The position numbers and the translations under genes are program-made. Positions 45,101 to 56,062 of a stretch of DNA of 64,000 bases are shown here, piece after piece; position 1 is the stretch's first letter; the number at the start of each line of letters is the position of its first letter. The notes under the pieces were generated by a model. The model was given only the letters and a program-made list of their open reading frames with translations. It ran no database searches and had not been told where the DNA came from. The DNA comes from Casuarina equisetifolia (taxonomy: Eukaryota > Streptophyta > Magnoliopsida > Fagales > Casuarinaceae): positions 13,791,884 through 13,855,883 of the forward strand of contig CM052356.1 of NCBI GenBank assembly GCA_028551475.1, read 5' to 3'.

Positions 45101-46730
45101 ACTATTTAAAGAACCTCTAGGCTTGGAGACAGTCAAACAGTGATTTCACCAGTTTTGATCAAACACAGAGGGTATTCGTTTTTTTTCACCACTGATTGGA
45201 CGATTTTTCCCCTATCAACATGGTCTTTTGTTTTCCTTCAAAATTGCCCAGGATCACCGTGCGTGCGTTCTAATTAAAATGGTGAATGACATTTGCCGCG
45301 TATTCGTCTCTTTGATGGTATTTTTTATTTTTATCCATATTTATTTATTTTCTTAAAAATAAACAAAATAATTTTTCATTTTCTGCCATTTTCAGTTAAT
45401 ATTTTTTACTATTTAAAGAACCTCTAGGCTTGGAGACGGTCAAATAGTGATTTCACCAGTTTTGAGCAAAAACAGAGGTACTCGTATTTTTTCGCCACTG
45501 ATTGGACGATTTTGCCCCTGTCAACAAGGTCTTTTGTTTTCCCTCAAAATTGCCCTGGATCACCGTCTGTGCGTTCTAATTAAAACGGTGAATGACATTT
45601 GCCGCGTATTCGTCTCTTTGATGGTATTTTTTATTTTTATCCATATTTATTTATTTTCTTAAAAATAAATAAAATAATTCTTCATTTTCTGTCATTTTTA
45701 GTTAATATACTTTACTAGATATAGAACCTCTAGGCTTGGTGACGGTTGAACAGTGATTTCACCAGTTTTGAGCAAAAATGGAGGTACTCGTATTTTTTCG
45801 TCACTGATTGGACGATTTTGCCCCTGTCAACAAGGTCTTTTGTTTTCCTTCAAAATTGCCCTGGATCACCGTTCATGCGTTCTGATTAAAAGGGTGAATG
45901 ACATTTGCCGCGTATTCATCTCCTTGATGGTATTTTTTTTATTTTTGTCCATATTTATTTATTTCCTTAAAAATAAACAAAATAATTTTCCATTTTCTGT
46001 CATTTTTAGTTAATATTTTTTATGATTTAAAAAACCTCTAGGCTTGGAGACTGTCAAACAACGATTGCACCAATTTTGACCAAAAACAGAGGTATTCGTA
46101 TTTTTTCGCCACTAGTTGGACGATTTTGCCCTTGTCAACAAGGTCTTTTGTTGTCCCTCAAAATTGCCCTGGATTACCATCCGTGCGTTTTAATTAAAAT
46201 GATGAATGAAATTTGCCGTGTATTCATCTCTTTGATGGTATTTTTTATTTTTATCCATATTTATTTATTTTCTTAAAAATAAACAAAATAATTTTTCATT
46301 TTCTGCAATTTTTAGTTAATATTTTTTATGGTTTAAAAAACCTCAAGGCTTGGAGACGGTCAAACAGTGATTGCACCAATTTTGACCAAAAACGGAGGTA
46401 TTCGTATTTTTTCGCCATTGATTGGACGATTTTGCCCCTGTCAACAAAGTTTGTTGTTTTCCTTCAAAAATGCCCTGGGTCACCATTCATGCATTCTGAT
46501 TAAAACAGTGAATGACATTTACCGCGTATTCATCTCCTTGATGGTATTTTTTATTTTTATCCAGATTTTTTTATTGTCTTAAAAAAAAAAACAAAATAAT
46601 TCTCCATTTTCTGCCATTTTTAGTTAATATTTTTTACTATATATAGAACCTCTAGGCTTGGCAAAATATATATTTTTAGTTAATATATATTTTTTAGTTA
46701 ATATTTTTTACTATATATAGAACCTCTAGT
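42123..46730 (+). repeat. 306-bp satellite (family B), right array
   Basis: About 15 further monomers continue in the same orientation from the point of retrotransposon insertion; the first monomer picks up exactly where the left array stops. Monomers are more diverged from each other than in parts of the left array, and some carry short deletions (near 44262). The last copy decays into AT-rich repeats of TTTTTAGTTAATAT (46665-46725) and then abuts satellite A without a spacer. Confidence 0.95.
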
Positions 46731-46814
46731 CGCCACTTTTCTTGCAAAACGGAGCGAACTTCTGCTTTGAGCAAAATCAAAATTGCGTTTTCTTCACCAA
46801 ATAGGTTCCGAGTC

Positions 46815-47382
46815 TGATACCGGACGGAGAGGATACAGATAATTCACCACCTTAGAATTCAAGGATACAAAGAACAATTATCTCTGTAAACTAAGGATAC
46901 AGATATCTCACTACCTTAGAATACAAGGATACAAATAACAATTATATTTGAAAACTAAGGATACAGAAAACTCACCACCTTAGAATTCAAGGACAAACAC
47001 TCACCACTCTATTGGAAGTAGTTCCAAAGAGATACAGAGCAAATTAAGCTCACCACTCTTGCCACAAGCAAAGAGATACAGAACTTAAAAGGAAAGCTTA
47101 AAGCTTATACTCAAATCTCACAACTCAATGCTCTACTACACAATGGTACTAGCTATTTATAGGAAACTAAGTCACCCATACTCATAAATAGCCAACTACT
47201 ATCTTCCCAACTACTTCCTCTTAATTACCAACCACTTATTCTCATCCGCCAACTACCAACCACTTACTTCCCAACCACTTGGTCAATCTTTTCAAGCTTC
47301 TTTGGATTGGGCTTATATAGATTGGGCCACATTATCACCAATATTTAGGCTTGGGCTTGGTTTGTGTAGGATGGCCACATCA
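46815..47382 (-). mobile_element. Solo LTR of the CRM-type family inside satellite A
   Basis: 568 bp, running TGATACCGGACGG to GGCCACATCA in plus orientation, the same ends as the LTRs of the intact element. Flanking 5-mers GAGTC (46810-46814) and GAATC (47383-47387) differ at one base; the satellite consensus here is GAATC, so the left copy has mutated. It holds about three 63-64-bp internal repeats and is visibly diverged from the intact element, so it is older. Confidence 0.88.
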
Positions 47383-48529
47383 GAATCACTCTAGTTCCGT
47401 CCCCTTTCATATGTGGTGTGCCCAAACAACAAATTCGTGGGTTTCGAGCAAAATCGAAAGTGCTCACTTTTTTTCGAAAACGAAGCGAAGTTCTGCCTTT
47501 CTGAACAAAATTGCGTTTTCTTCGCCAAATAGGTTGAGAATCACTCTATTTCCGTCCCCATTCATATGTGCAGTGGCCAAACAATCAGTTCGTGCGTTTT
47601 GAGCAAAATCAAAACTGGTCCCCTGTATTACGAAATGGAGCCAAGTTCTGCTTTTCTGAGCAAAATAGCCTTCATTGGCAAATAGGCTCCGAATTACTCT
47701 AATTCTGTCCCCACTCATATGTCGGGTGGCCAAACAATAAACTTGTGCGTTTTGAGCAAAATCGAAAGTCGTCACTTTTCTCGCAAAACGGAGCGAAGTT
47801 CTGCTTTTCTGAACGAAATTGCGTTAATTTCGCCAAATAGGTTCCGAATTACTCTAATTCTGTCCCCACTCATATGTCGGGTGGCCAAACAATAAACTTG
47901 TGCGTTTTGAGCAAAATCGAAAGTCGTCACTTTTCTCGCAAAACGGAGCAAAGTTTTGCTTTTCTGAACGAAATTGCGTTAATTTCGCCAAATAGGTTCC
48001 GAATCACTCTATTCCTTTCCCTATTCGTATGTGGTGTGGCCAAACAATGAATTCGTGCGTTTTGAGCAACACCAAAAGTGCTCACTTTTTTTGGAAAATG
48101 CAGCGAAGTTCTGCTTTTCGAAACGAAATTGCGTTTTGGTGGCCACATATGTTCCGAATCACTCTAATTGCATCCCCATTCGTATGTGCCATGGCCAAGC
48201 AATGATTTCGGAAGAGGTCCACTCTTTTTCAAAAGGGAGCCAAGTTGTGCTTTTCCGTGCGAAATTGCCATTTTTTGGCAAAAAGGCTCTGAATCACTCT
48301 AATTCGATGCCCACTCATATGTGGGGAAGCCCAACAATGATTTCGTGCGTTCTGAGCAAAATCGGAAGACGTGACTTTTTTTCCGAAGTTCTGCTTTTCC
48401 GAACGACATTGCATGTTCTTGGCCAACTAGGTTCTGAGTCACTCTATTTTTGTCCCGATTCATATGTGGCCCAACACTGAATTTGCGCGTTTTGAGCAAA
48501 ATCGACCGTGGTCACTTTTTTCTTTTTCA

Positions 48530-48645
48530 GAATGAGTACAGACTTGTTATAATTGATTCTATGGATATTACAGAAATTGGTTCTGTCATCTCAATACAGA
48601 TGGTTTTACCTCGTCGGATATTCATTCTAGTATCCGGAACGCACG
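48530..48645. other. Non-satellite insert within satellite A
   Basis: Between ACTTTTTTC and GAACGCACGGAGCC the satellite is replaced by about 115 bp without monomer similarity (contains GATTCTATGGATATTACAG and ACCTCGTCGG). It is open in one plus frame (RLVIIDSMDITEIGSVIS), but I do not recognise it. No target duplication is obvious. Confidence 0.5.
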
Positions 48646-51556
48646 GAGCCTACTTCTGCTCTAATTGCGAACGAGATTGTGTTTTTTTGGCCAAATAGGG
48701 TCCGAATCACTCTAGTTGCGTCCCACTCATATGTGGCATGGCCAAACAATGGTTTCCAGCGTTTTGAGCAAAATTACAAGAGGCCCCCTGTTTTGCAAAA
48801 TGGAGACAAGTTCTGCTCTTCCAAACGAAATTGCCTTTTCTAGGAAAAGAGGCTGCAAATTACTCTAATTCCATCCTGATTCACATGCGGGGAGGCCAAA
48901 CGATGAATTCGTGTCTTTAGAGCAAAATCGAAACAGGTCACTTTTTTCACGAAACGGAGCCAAGTTCTACTCCTCCGAACAAGATTGTGTTTATTTCGCC
49001 AAATAAGTTTAGAATCACTCCAACTCGGCCCCATTATTGTGTGGGGTGGCCAACCAATGAATTCGTGTGTTTTGAGCAAAATCGAAAGTGCTCACTTTTT
49101 TCGCAAAATGGACCAAAGTTCTGCTTTTCTGTGCGAAATTGCCTTTTCTGGGCCAAATACGTTCTGAATCACTCTATTTTTATCCCCATTCATATACATG
49201 TGGGGTGGCCAAACAATGAATATGTACTTTTTGAGGAAATCGACAGTGGTCATTTTTTTTGCAAAACCGAGCGAAGTTCCGCGGATCCGAACGAGATTGT
49301 TTTTTTTAGAAAAATATGTTCCGAATCACTCTAAATCCAACCCCATTCAAAATGTGGGGCAGCCAAACATTGCTTTAGTGCGTTTTGAGCAAAATTAAAT
49401 GGCGTCACTTTTTCCGAGAAACAGAGAAAAAATCTGCTTTTCGAAGGAAATTGTGTTTTTTTCAACAAATAGGTTCTGAATCATTCGAATTGCTTCCCCA
49501 TTCATATGTGGTATGGCCAAACAGTGAATTTGTCCGTTTTGAGCAAAGTTGAATGCCATCGCTTTGTTCGCAAAACGGAGCGAAGTTCTTCTTTTCCGAA
49601 CAAAATTGCACTTTCTTGGCCGAAATAGGTGCTTAATCACTATATTTCCGTCCCGATTCATATGTGGGGTGGCTACACAATGATTTTGTGCGTTTTGAGC
49701 AAAATCAACAGTGGTCACTTTTTTTTTTGCAAGATGGAGCAAAAATCCGCTTTTCCGAACGCCATTGTGTTTTTTTTCAAAAAAATAGGTTCTGAATCAC
49801 TGGAATTTCCTCCCCATGGCCAAACAATGATTTCGCATTTTCAGCAAAATCAGAAGAGCTCCCCTGTTTAGCAAAACGGAGCCAAGTTCTGCTCTTCTGA
49901 ACGAGATTGTGTTTTTTTGGCCATAGAAGTTCGGAATGACTCTAATTCCATCGTCATGCATATGTGGTGTGGCCAAACAATGAATTCATGTGTTTTGGGA
50001 AAAATCGAAGGAGGTCACTTTTTTGCAAAACGCAGCGAAGCTCCGCTTTTCCAAACAAAATTGCGTTTTCATCTCCAAATAGGTTCCAAATAACTCTAAT
50101 TCTGTCCCCATGAATGTAGGGTGCCGAAGCAATGAATTCGTGCGTTTTGAGCAAAATCGAAAGTGCACACTTTGTTTTGCAAAATCGAGCGAAGTTCTCC
50201 TTTCTGAGCTGAATTGCCTTTTTTTGGGCCAAATAGGTTCCCAGTCACTCTATTTCGGCCAAATTCATATCTGGAGCGGCGAAACAATCATATCATGCGT
50301 TTTCAACAAAATCAAAACTGGTCACTTTTTCTGAAGGAAAATTGTCTTTCGTTGGCCAAATAAGTTCGGAATCACTCTAATTAATTCCATCCCCATTCAT
50401 ATGTGGGGTAGCCAAATATTGATTTCGTGCGTTTTCAGCAAAAGTGGAAGTTCTGTTTTTCGGAACGAAATTGCGTTTTCTTTGCCAAATAGGTTCCAAA
50501 TAACACTAATTGCGTCCCCATTCATATGTGTCATGGCCAAGCAATGATATCGAGCATTTTCAGGAAAATCGGAGGAGGTCCCCTTGTTTGCAAAACGGAG
50601 CCAAGTTCTGCTTTTCTGGACGAAATTGCCTTTTTTTTTTTCGCAAAGAGGCTACAAATCACTCTAACTCCATCCTGATTCATATGCGTGATGGCCAAAA
50701 ATTGAATTCATGTGTTTTGACCAAAATTGGAACAGGTCACCTTTTTCGCTAAATGGAGCCAAGTTCTGCTCTTCCGAACAAGACTGTGTTTTTGTAGCCA
50801 AATAAGTTTGGAATCACTGTAATTCCGTCCCCATTCATATGTGGGGTCGCCAAACAATGAATTCGTGCATTTTCAACAAAATCGAAAGTGGTCACTTTTT
50901 CTCCAAACGAAATGGCATTTTCTAGGCTTTATAGGTTCCAAATGACTCTATTTTGTCCCCATTCATACGTGGTGTCGCCAAACAATAAATTTGCACGTTT
51001 TGAGCGAAATTGAAAGCTATCACTTTTTTTGCAAAACGGAGCGAAGTTCTCCTTTTCCGTATGAAATCGCAATTCCTAGGCCAAATAGGTTCCGAATCAC
51101 TCCAATTGCATCCCCATTCATATGTGCCATGGCCAAACAACGATTTCGAGCGTTTTGACCAAATCAACAGAGGTTCCCCTGTTTGCAAAACCGAGCCAAG
51201 TTCTGCTGTTCTGCACGAAATTGCCTTTTTTTTGGCAAACAGGCAACGAATCACTCAAATTCGATCCCGATTCATATGCGTGATGGCCAAACAATGAATT
51301 CATGTGTTTTGAGCAAAATTGGAAAACGTCACTTGTTTCGCAAAACGGAGCCAAGTTCTGCTCTTCCGAATGAGACCTTTTTTTTTGTCAAATAAGTTTG
51401 GAGTCACTCTAATTCCGTCCCCATTCATATGTGGGGTCGCCAAACAATGAATTCGAGCGTTTTGAGCAAAATCGAAAGTTACCACCTTTTTTTGCAAAAC
51501 GGAGCAAAGTTCTGCTTTTCCCTACGAAAGCGCATTTTCTAGGCCAAAGTTCTGCT

Positions 51557-52134
51557 ATTGGGATCTTGTTCCTTCAGGAACCTAAGAAATGATGACAGTA
51601 GACCATCTTCCCGACTGCAAAATGGGGAAGGATTATTCAGGCTGTTCACATATTAAAAGAACGAACTTTTTCTTTTTCCCGAATTTTTGACCATTTCTAT
51701 TTCCTTTTGATCTGTTCACATATTGATACAAAAATATTGAAGGAGAAAGCGTAGGTAATGTCAGTGTTCTCCTTTTGGACGGTGGCGGTGCCGGGGGCGG
51801 CCGCCGGTTTGGTGGGTGGGGTTTCTGGTCTGTTGATTACTGCACCCTTACTGCATTCAGAAGGAATTATTTTTTTGTCTGCTTAAACAATGCACGTTTT
51901 ACGAACAACTGGATTTGGAGTCTTTCCTGCATTGTTTATCCGTCGGCAACTACCTTTTATCAGTTTCTCTCTCATATTTTTTCTCCCCACCCTTGGAAAG
52001 AGTTGATTGTAATGCTGGTTTCTTCTTGTTTTTACAGATTCAGCTTTTCGCAGTCCATTGTCTCGCGATTGGATGAGGTCTTTGTCTTACATGAACAATC
52101 TCTGGCATTTTAAAAACTTGATTATCTCTTCGTA
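51557..52134. other. Intergenic stretch between satellite A and the kinase fragment
   Basis: No clear gene. A 42-codon frame starting at 51758 (MSVFSFWTVAVPGAAAG, then a glycine-rich hydrophobic run) ends at a stop near 51886. It could be a remnant exon of a membrane protein, but I cannot assign it. The rest is AT-rich. Confidence 0.35.
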
Positions 52135-52332
52135 TTGGCAGATGGCCATGGCGAGTCTCACAAATGGGCAAATGTTTATGGCATCGCAGTTGGCGTAGCC
52201 AAGGGATTGGAACACCTCCATGCAGGAATGCACAGACCAGTAATCCATGGAAACCTCAAGTCCAAGAACATACTTCTGGATCGAAATTACGAAGCATGCG
52301 TCTCTGATTTCGGCCTTCTTCTTCTGTTAAAC
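52135..52332 (+). pseudogene. Receptor-like kinase fragment (pseudokinase type)
   Basis: Encodes WANVYGIAVGVAKGLEHLH, HGNLKSKNILLDRNYEA and VSDFGLLLLLN, subdomains VIa to VII of a plant LRR receptor-like kinase. The catalytic loop is HGN instead of HRD, so the catalytic Asp is absent, as in the inactive plant receptor-like kinases. A splice-acceptor-like TTGGCAG precedes it at 52134-52140. The frame runs into gypsy 3'-end sequence after the DFG segment, so no C-lobe follows. It is about 65 codons of an approximately 280-residue domain: a stray exon. Confidence 0.75.
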
Positions 52333-52590
52333 TTGAAAGTTTGAGGACAAGCTTTCTTTAAGGGGATGGAATGTTATGGGCCAAATATAAGAGCTAGGCT
52401 CAGCCCATAATATCTTGTTATATTTCGTTAGATTGTTGTATTAAGGAACTTTTTAGATGAATGAATTTGGGAAGTTCTCTTTCACGAAGGTGGCATCTCC
52501 CTCGAACTAGACCAGAGGTGTCACCTCTCCCTCTAATGAAGCTGGAGGTGCTAGTCTGCTTCGGTTGACTCATATCAAACCGGTAACAAT
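52333..52590 (+). repeat. Gypsy 3' end: purine tract and short LTR-like piece
   Basis: TTTGAGGACAAGCTTTCTTTAAGGGG at 52341-52364 is the internal 3' end also seen at 10575-10600. LTR-like sequence TGTTATGGGCC follows from 52372 to roughly GGTAACA at 52588. No matching target duplication is seen. The kinase fragment is therefore cut by, or carried on, retroelement sequence. Confidence 0.55.
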
Positions 52591-52599
52591 ATGATACAT

Positions 52600-52930
52600 C
52601 TTTTTTTTTTCAATTAATTTTAAAGTGTCACACTCCATGACCAATTAATTTGGTACATTTTAAGTAAAAAATAAAGTTTCTCATATTTTTTCTTAATAGG
52701 TTGAACATTTTTGTTATCTTATACGAGGTTATGTATTTTTGATGTGCATTGTCTCAATCAATTATCTTCGGTCCCAATTGATATGATGCGTTTTGAGTAA
52801 AAACGAAATTATTCATTTTCGTTCGCAACATGTTGAGCGTTTTTGCCATCGTAAATAAGGTTTTTCATTTTCACCATAAAGTACCCTTAAGTCTATATCA
52901 AGCCTGATACATATGATGTGATTCATACCG
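52600..52930 (+). repeat. Degenerate satellite-like repeat, about 133-bp period
   Basis: Two-plus units with landmarks CATTTTAAGTAAAAAATAAAG (52656) and CGTTTTGAGTAAAAACGAAA (52789). The second unit aligns along about 100 bp with the left part of satellite B (TTTTGAGCAAAAACG, TTTTGCC, AAGGT, TTTCATTTTC) and its flank resembles satellite A (TCCCAATTGATATGATGCG). An old outlier of the satellite family, lying directly upstream of the OSB gene. Confidence 0.6.
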
Positions 52931-53147
52931 CTCATAGATGTAGTGGAAATCTTCAGGTTGACTGCGATGAGCACACGTATCGTACGGTTATAATTATCTT
53001 TTTGCTTAACTTTTTTTTTTAAGAAAATAAAAAAAAAATGGAAGAATGTAAATGATCCATTTTTCCGGGGAAATCGGAATCAAATGAGAGCATTTAATTA
53101 CACTAATGAGGGCACACCTCTAACCAGTTGCCAAAATATTTCCGACC

Positions 53148-55089
53148 ATGATCGCACTCTGTTTCGGAGCCCCGAGGAAGATCCCAACCAGGTTCTCTCT
53201 TCAAAAGCTGGCCTTTTCGGCGGCGAGCCCTACGAGGTTACCGAAGTTCTACACGGACGACGATGAGGAGGAGGGCAGCGCAGTGTACCGTCACGCTCTG
53301 AAACACCAGCGTCCCACCACCATAAAGTGGACGGCGCAGTTGGTGAACTCTGTTGGCTTCATCGGATCGGTGGAATATCCATTGAAGATCATCGGTACAA
53401 GGAAAAAGTGTAAATTTGGTGCTTGGACTACGCTCTCCATCAAAGCGTCCCTCGCTTCTGATTCCACGTTTAGGTTTGGGCAATAAATCAATGTTCCCGG
53501 GTTATTTGTTGATTGGTGGGTTTGTTTCTTTAAATCTTACATTGTATGATTTGTGAACAGGGTACTAGTGGAGATGTGGGACGAAATGGCACAAATGTGT
53601 TTAAAACATTTGGAACCAAATGATCTAGTCTACGTTTCGGGTCGTTTAGCGTCTTATCAAAAGTCTCTCGAAACATATTACAAGGTTGAGAAGCTAATCG
53701 CATTTTTTGCCCTCTTTTTTCTTTATACTTTTCTTAAGACTGTTGCTGTTATGGCTAAAATAATGGTTTGTCTGTCACTAAAAACTGTTTACCGCTTCGT
53801 TTGAAGTCTGTTTTAGTAAGGGTGTTGTGAAGCTTTAGCCTTTTTTAGCTTTAACAGTATAAAGTGGTGCATCGGTTTTCTTTCAGGATTCATGCTATAT
53901 CGATTCACATAGGCTTGTTGCATTATCTTGCCTTGCTGATCATATTAGGTTTTATTTTTAAGACTTGATGAGGTTGTTACGTAAACCAAACAGCATATAA
54001 AATAGAGTGAGAATTCAAGCTTAGAACCACCTACTTCAATTCCTTTATGAATTTCCGCCTCAAAAACCTAAGCAAATGAACAATTGATTTTCAGCATGTT
54101 CATTTGTTACAAGATCCCATGGGAATGTAGATAATTGCAGCGTGGATGTTTACCCCCTTCTGACGATTGTGTACAACTGATATATATGCGCTTAAAAAGA
54201 ATTGTTTGTGTAATCATTTTGTTTGTCATTTGTAGGTTGTTGTAAAAGAGTTGAATTATATTGACCAAGGTTTTCGAGGCTCAACTAGTCACAAAGTTGA
54301 GAAGTCACAAGCAGGTGCAGGTAGAATTACTACTTCCAGTTGAAATGCATTGGAAATTTTTTCTTGATGTATTACTACGTCCAGCAAAATCTGTTTCTGG
54401 AGTTGGTTGGAAACAATTGGACACGGTATACTTCTTAAGGAGCGACTTGTCCACCCACATCAGTGCTTAGCAAAAATGAATATCGAACGGTTTGGGTATT
54501 TCTTTTTCGGAAGCTTGAGAGGAGAGTTGTAATGTTTGAGGTTTTGGCTAATCCATTTTTCAGTTGTCTTAAGCTGCATTTGTTCTAGGAACAAATAATG
54601 GCTTAGCTGAGCTGAGCTGAGCTGAGCTGGCCTCAGCTTTTGTTTAACTGCCCATTACCCTCCAATTGCACGATCATCGATATGGTTTCTTCCTCTTTGC
54701 CGTGGTCAATGCTACATTCATTACTACACTTCTTGGAGACCTCTTTAATTTTTGTTATATTCCTCTTTTGCTTGCGTATCTGTGTCTTAAACCCTTATCT
54801 TGTCACATTTGTAGGTGGAGTCAGGTTGGAAGTGGATGAAAACCGCCTTTACTTGTGGCAGGTGTTTTTCACCAATCCACATGAATGGTGGGATAACAGG
54901 AAACGTAAGGCAAATCCATGGCAGCCAGATTTCAGGCACAAGGATACTGGTGAGACTCTTTGGTTGAGACCAGACGATCCCCCGTGGATTAAAAAACAAC
55001 TGCAATTTCTTGATTCCCGAAGGGCAGAACAAGGCCAAGATTGGCTTGGCTGCCGCTCCCAAGTCTCCATCTGGACATATGACGAATAA
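53148..55089 (+). CDS. OSB: Organellar single-stranded DNA-binding protein, OSB family
   Basis: Binds single-stranded DNA in mitochondria or plastids; Arabidopsis OSB1 restrains recombination of mitochondrial DNA. Exons 53148-53473, 53561-53684, 54236-54320 and 54815-55089 (introns GT-AG) join in frame to 269 residues. Residues 1-35 are basic, S/R/A-rich and acid-free, a plausible transit peptide. An SSB-type OB fold spans about 55-163 (WTAQLVNSVGFIGSVEYP, VYVSGRLASYQKSLETYYK). One PDF motif lies at about 190-240 (LYLWQVFFTNPHEWWDNR, PDFRHKDTGE), the DNA-binding hallmark of this plant family. The start is the first ATG in frame before the OB fold. It is the first gene beyond the satellite block. 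It appears intact. Family members carry one to three PDF motifs, so this is a short form. Confidence 0.9.
54607..54632 (+). repeat. Pentanucleotide microsatellite in an OSB intron
   Basis: About five tandem GAGCT units in the third intron. Confidence 0.85.
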
Positions 55090-56062
55090 GAGGATGACTC
55101 TACAGGCCTTGAAATAACCACTTGCTGTTACTTACCGGTTTTGTACAGGGGACATGGCAGAACAACTGGAAGAACAAAGAATAACGGAAAGTAGTACTGA
55201 TAAATAGAACATGAAGTAAAGCACGAAGACGGTTTCATATCCTCAAAATAACAGGTATTAATCTCCGAGGCTGAAGCATATTCTAGCACTGAAGATGCCG
55301 ACTGTATCCAGTTCTTTGTACAGGAGCTCACAGTCTATAACGCCTACAGATAGATGAAATAACTATGAACACAAGTTCTTCTTGGCTCCGCTTCATTATG
55401 GCATAACGGCGACATCTTGCACGCATAATGCATATTTACAAACTTATTTTTTTTTCTTCGAAAATTTCTCCTGTAACAATGTCGGCTGCCTTTCTTAAAT
55501 TATGTAGCTTTGTTGAATTCCCTATTTACCTGTAACTAGCAAACTGAATTTACTCTTTGTTTTCTTTCTTTTCATCCGCGTTCACTTACACTCGCTTGCC
55601 GCTTGTGTTTCATTGAAGTCATACTTCTGCACCCAACAGTAGTTGACTCCTTTTAAAGAACAAAAAACCACATTACAAACTTCGTGTCAGTAAAACTAGA
55701 CCGGCCCCGATTGTCCTCTATGGGAAAAGGCTAAACTTGGAAAGGAATGTGGGATTCTCTACATGAGCTCTGCCTGACAATCCCGAGCATGTAAATCAAT
55801 TCTTAACAATGACCTTCAGAATACCAAAAAGGGAACTAAAACCGCTGCAAAATATTAAAAAAGCATTAAAACCTAGACGAAGACCAAACTGAGGGGCTAA
55901 TTTTGTATTTTTCCACTTCTTATAAATAAAATGTTTAATCCGTGAAGAAAGACGAACCAACTCGCAAGCACGGATCCAATCCACTACCTGTCCGGGAAAG
56001 GGAGGGAAAAGAGGCTCTTTAGATTCCTTTCACAAATTCACCTACGCAATCTCCTCGGCAAA
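55090..56062. other. OSB 3' flank and FOLD promoter region
   Basis: Roughly 970 bp with no recognisable gene. The first part is presumably OSB 3' untranslated sequence and the last part the FOLD 5' region. No clear polyadenylation consensus or TATA box could be fixed by eye. Confidence 0.5.

Larger units (their letters stand above)
46731..51556 (+). repeat. 155-bp satellite (family A), main array
   Basis: About 27 monomers of roughly 150-165 bp, interrupted by the solo LTR at 46815-47382. Landmarks per monomer: CATTCATATGTGGGGTGGCC, AAACAATGAATTCGTGCG, TTTTGAGCAAAATCGAAAG, ACGGAGCGAAGTTCTGC, and CCAAATAGGTTCCGAATCAC. Copies diverge considerably and several are shortened. It is the same family as 16282-17082, in the opposite orientation. 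Confidence 0.93.

Noticed and set aside
32187..51556. Regular repeats as a CRISPR array
   Set aside because: Monomers of 155 and 306 bp are repeated whole, without short repeats and unique spacers; this is plant nuclear satellite DNA.
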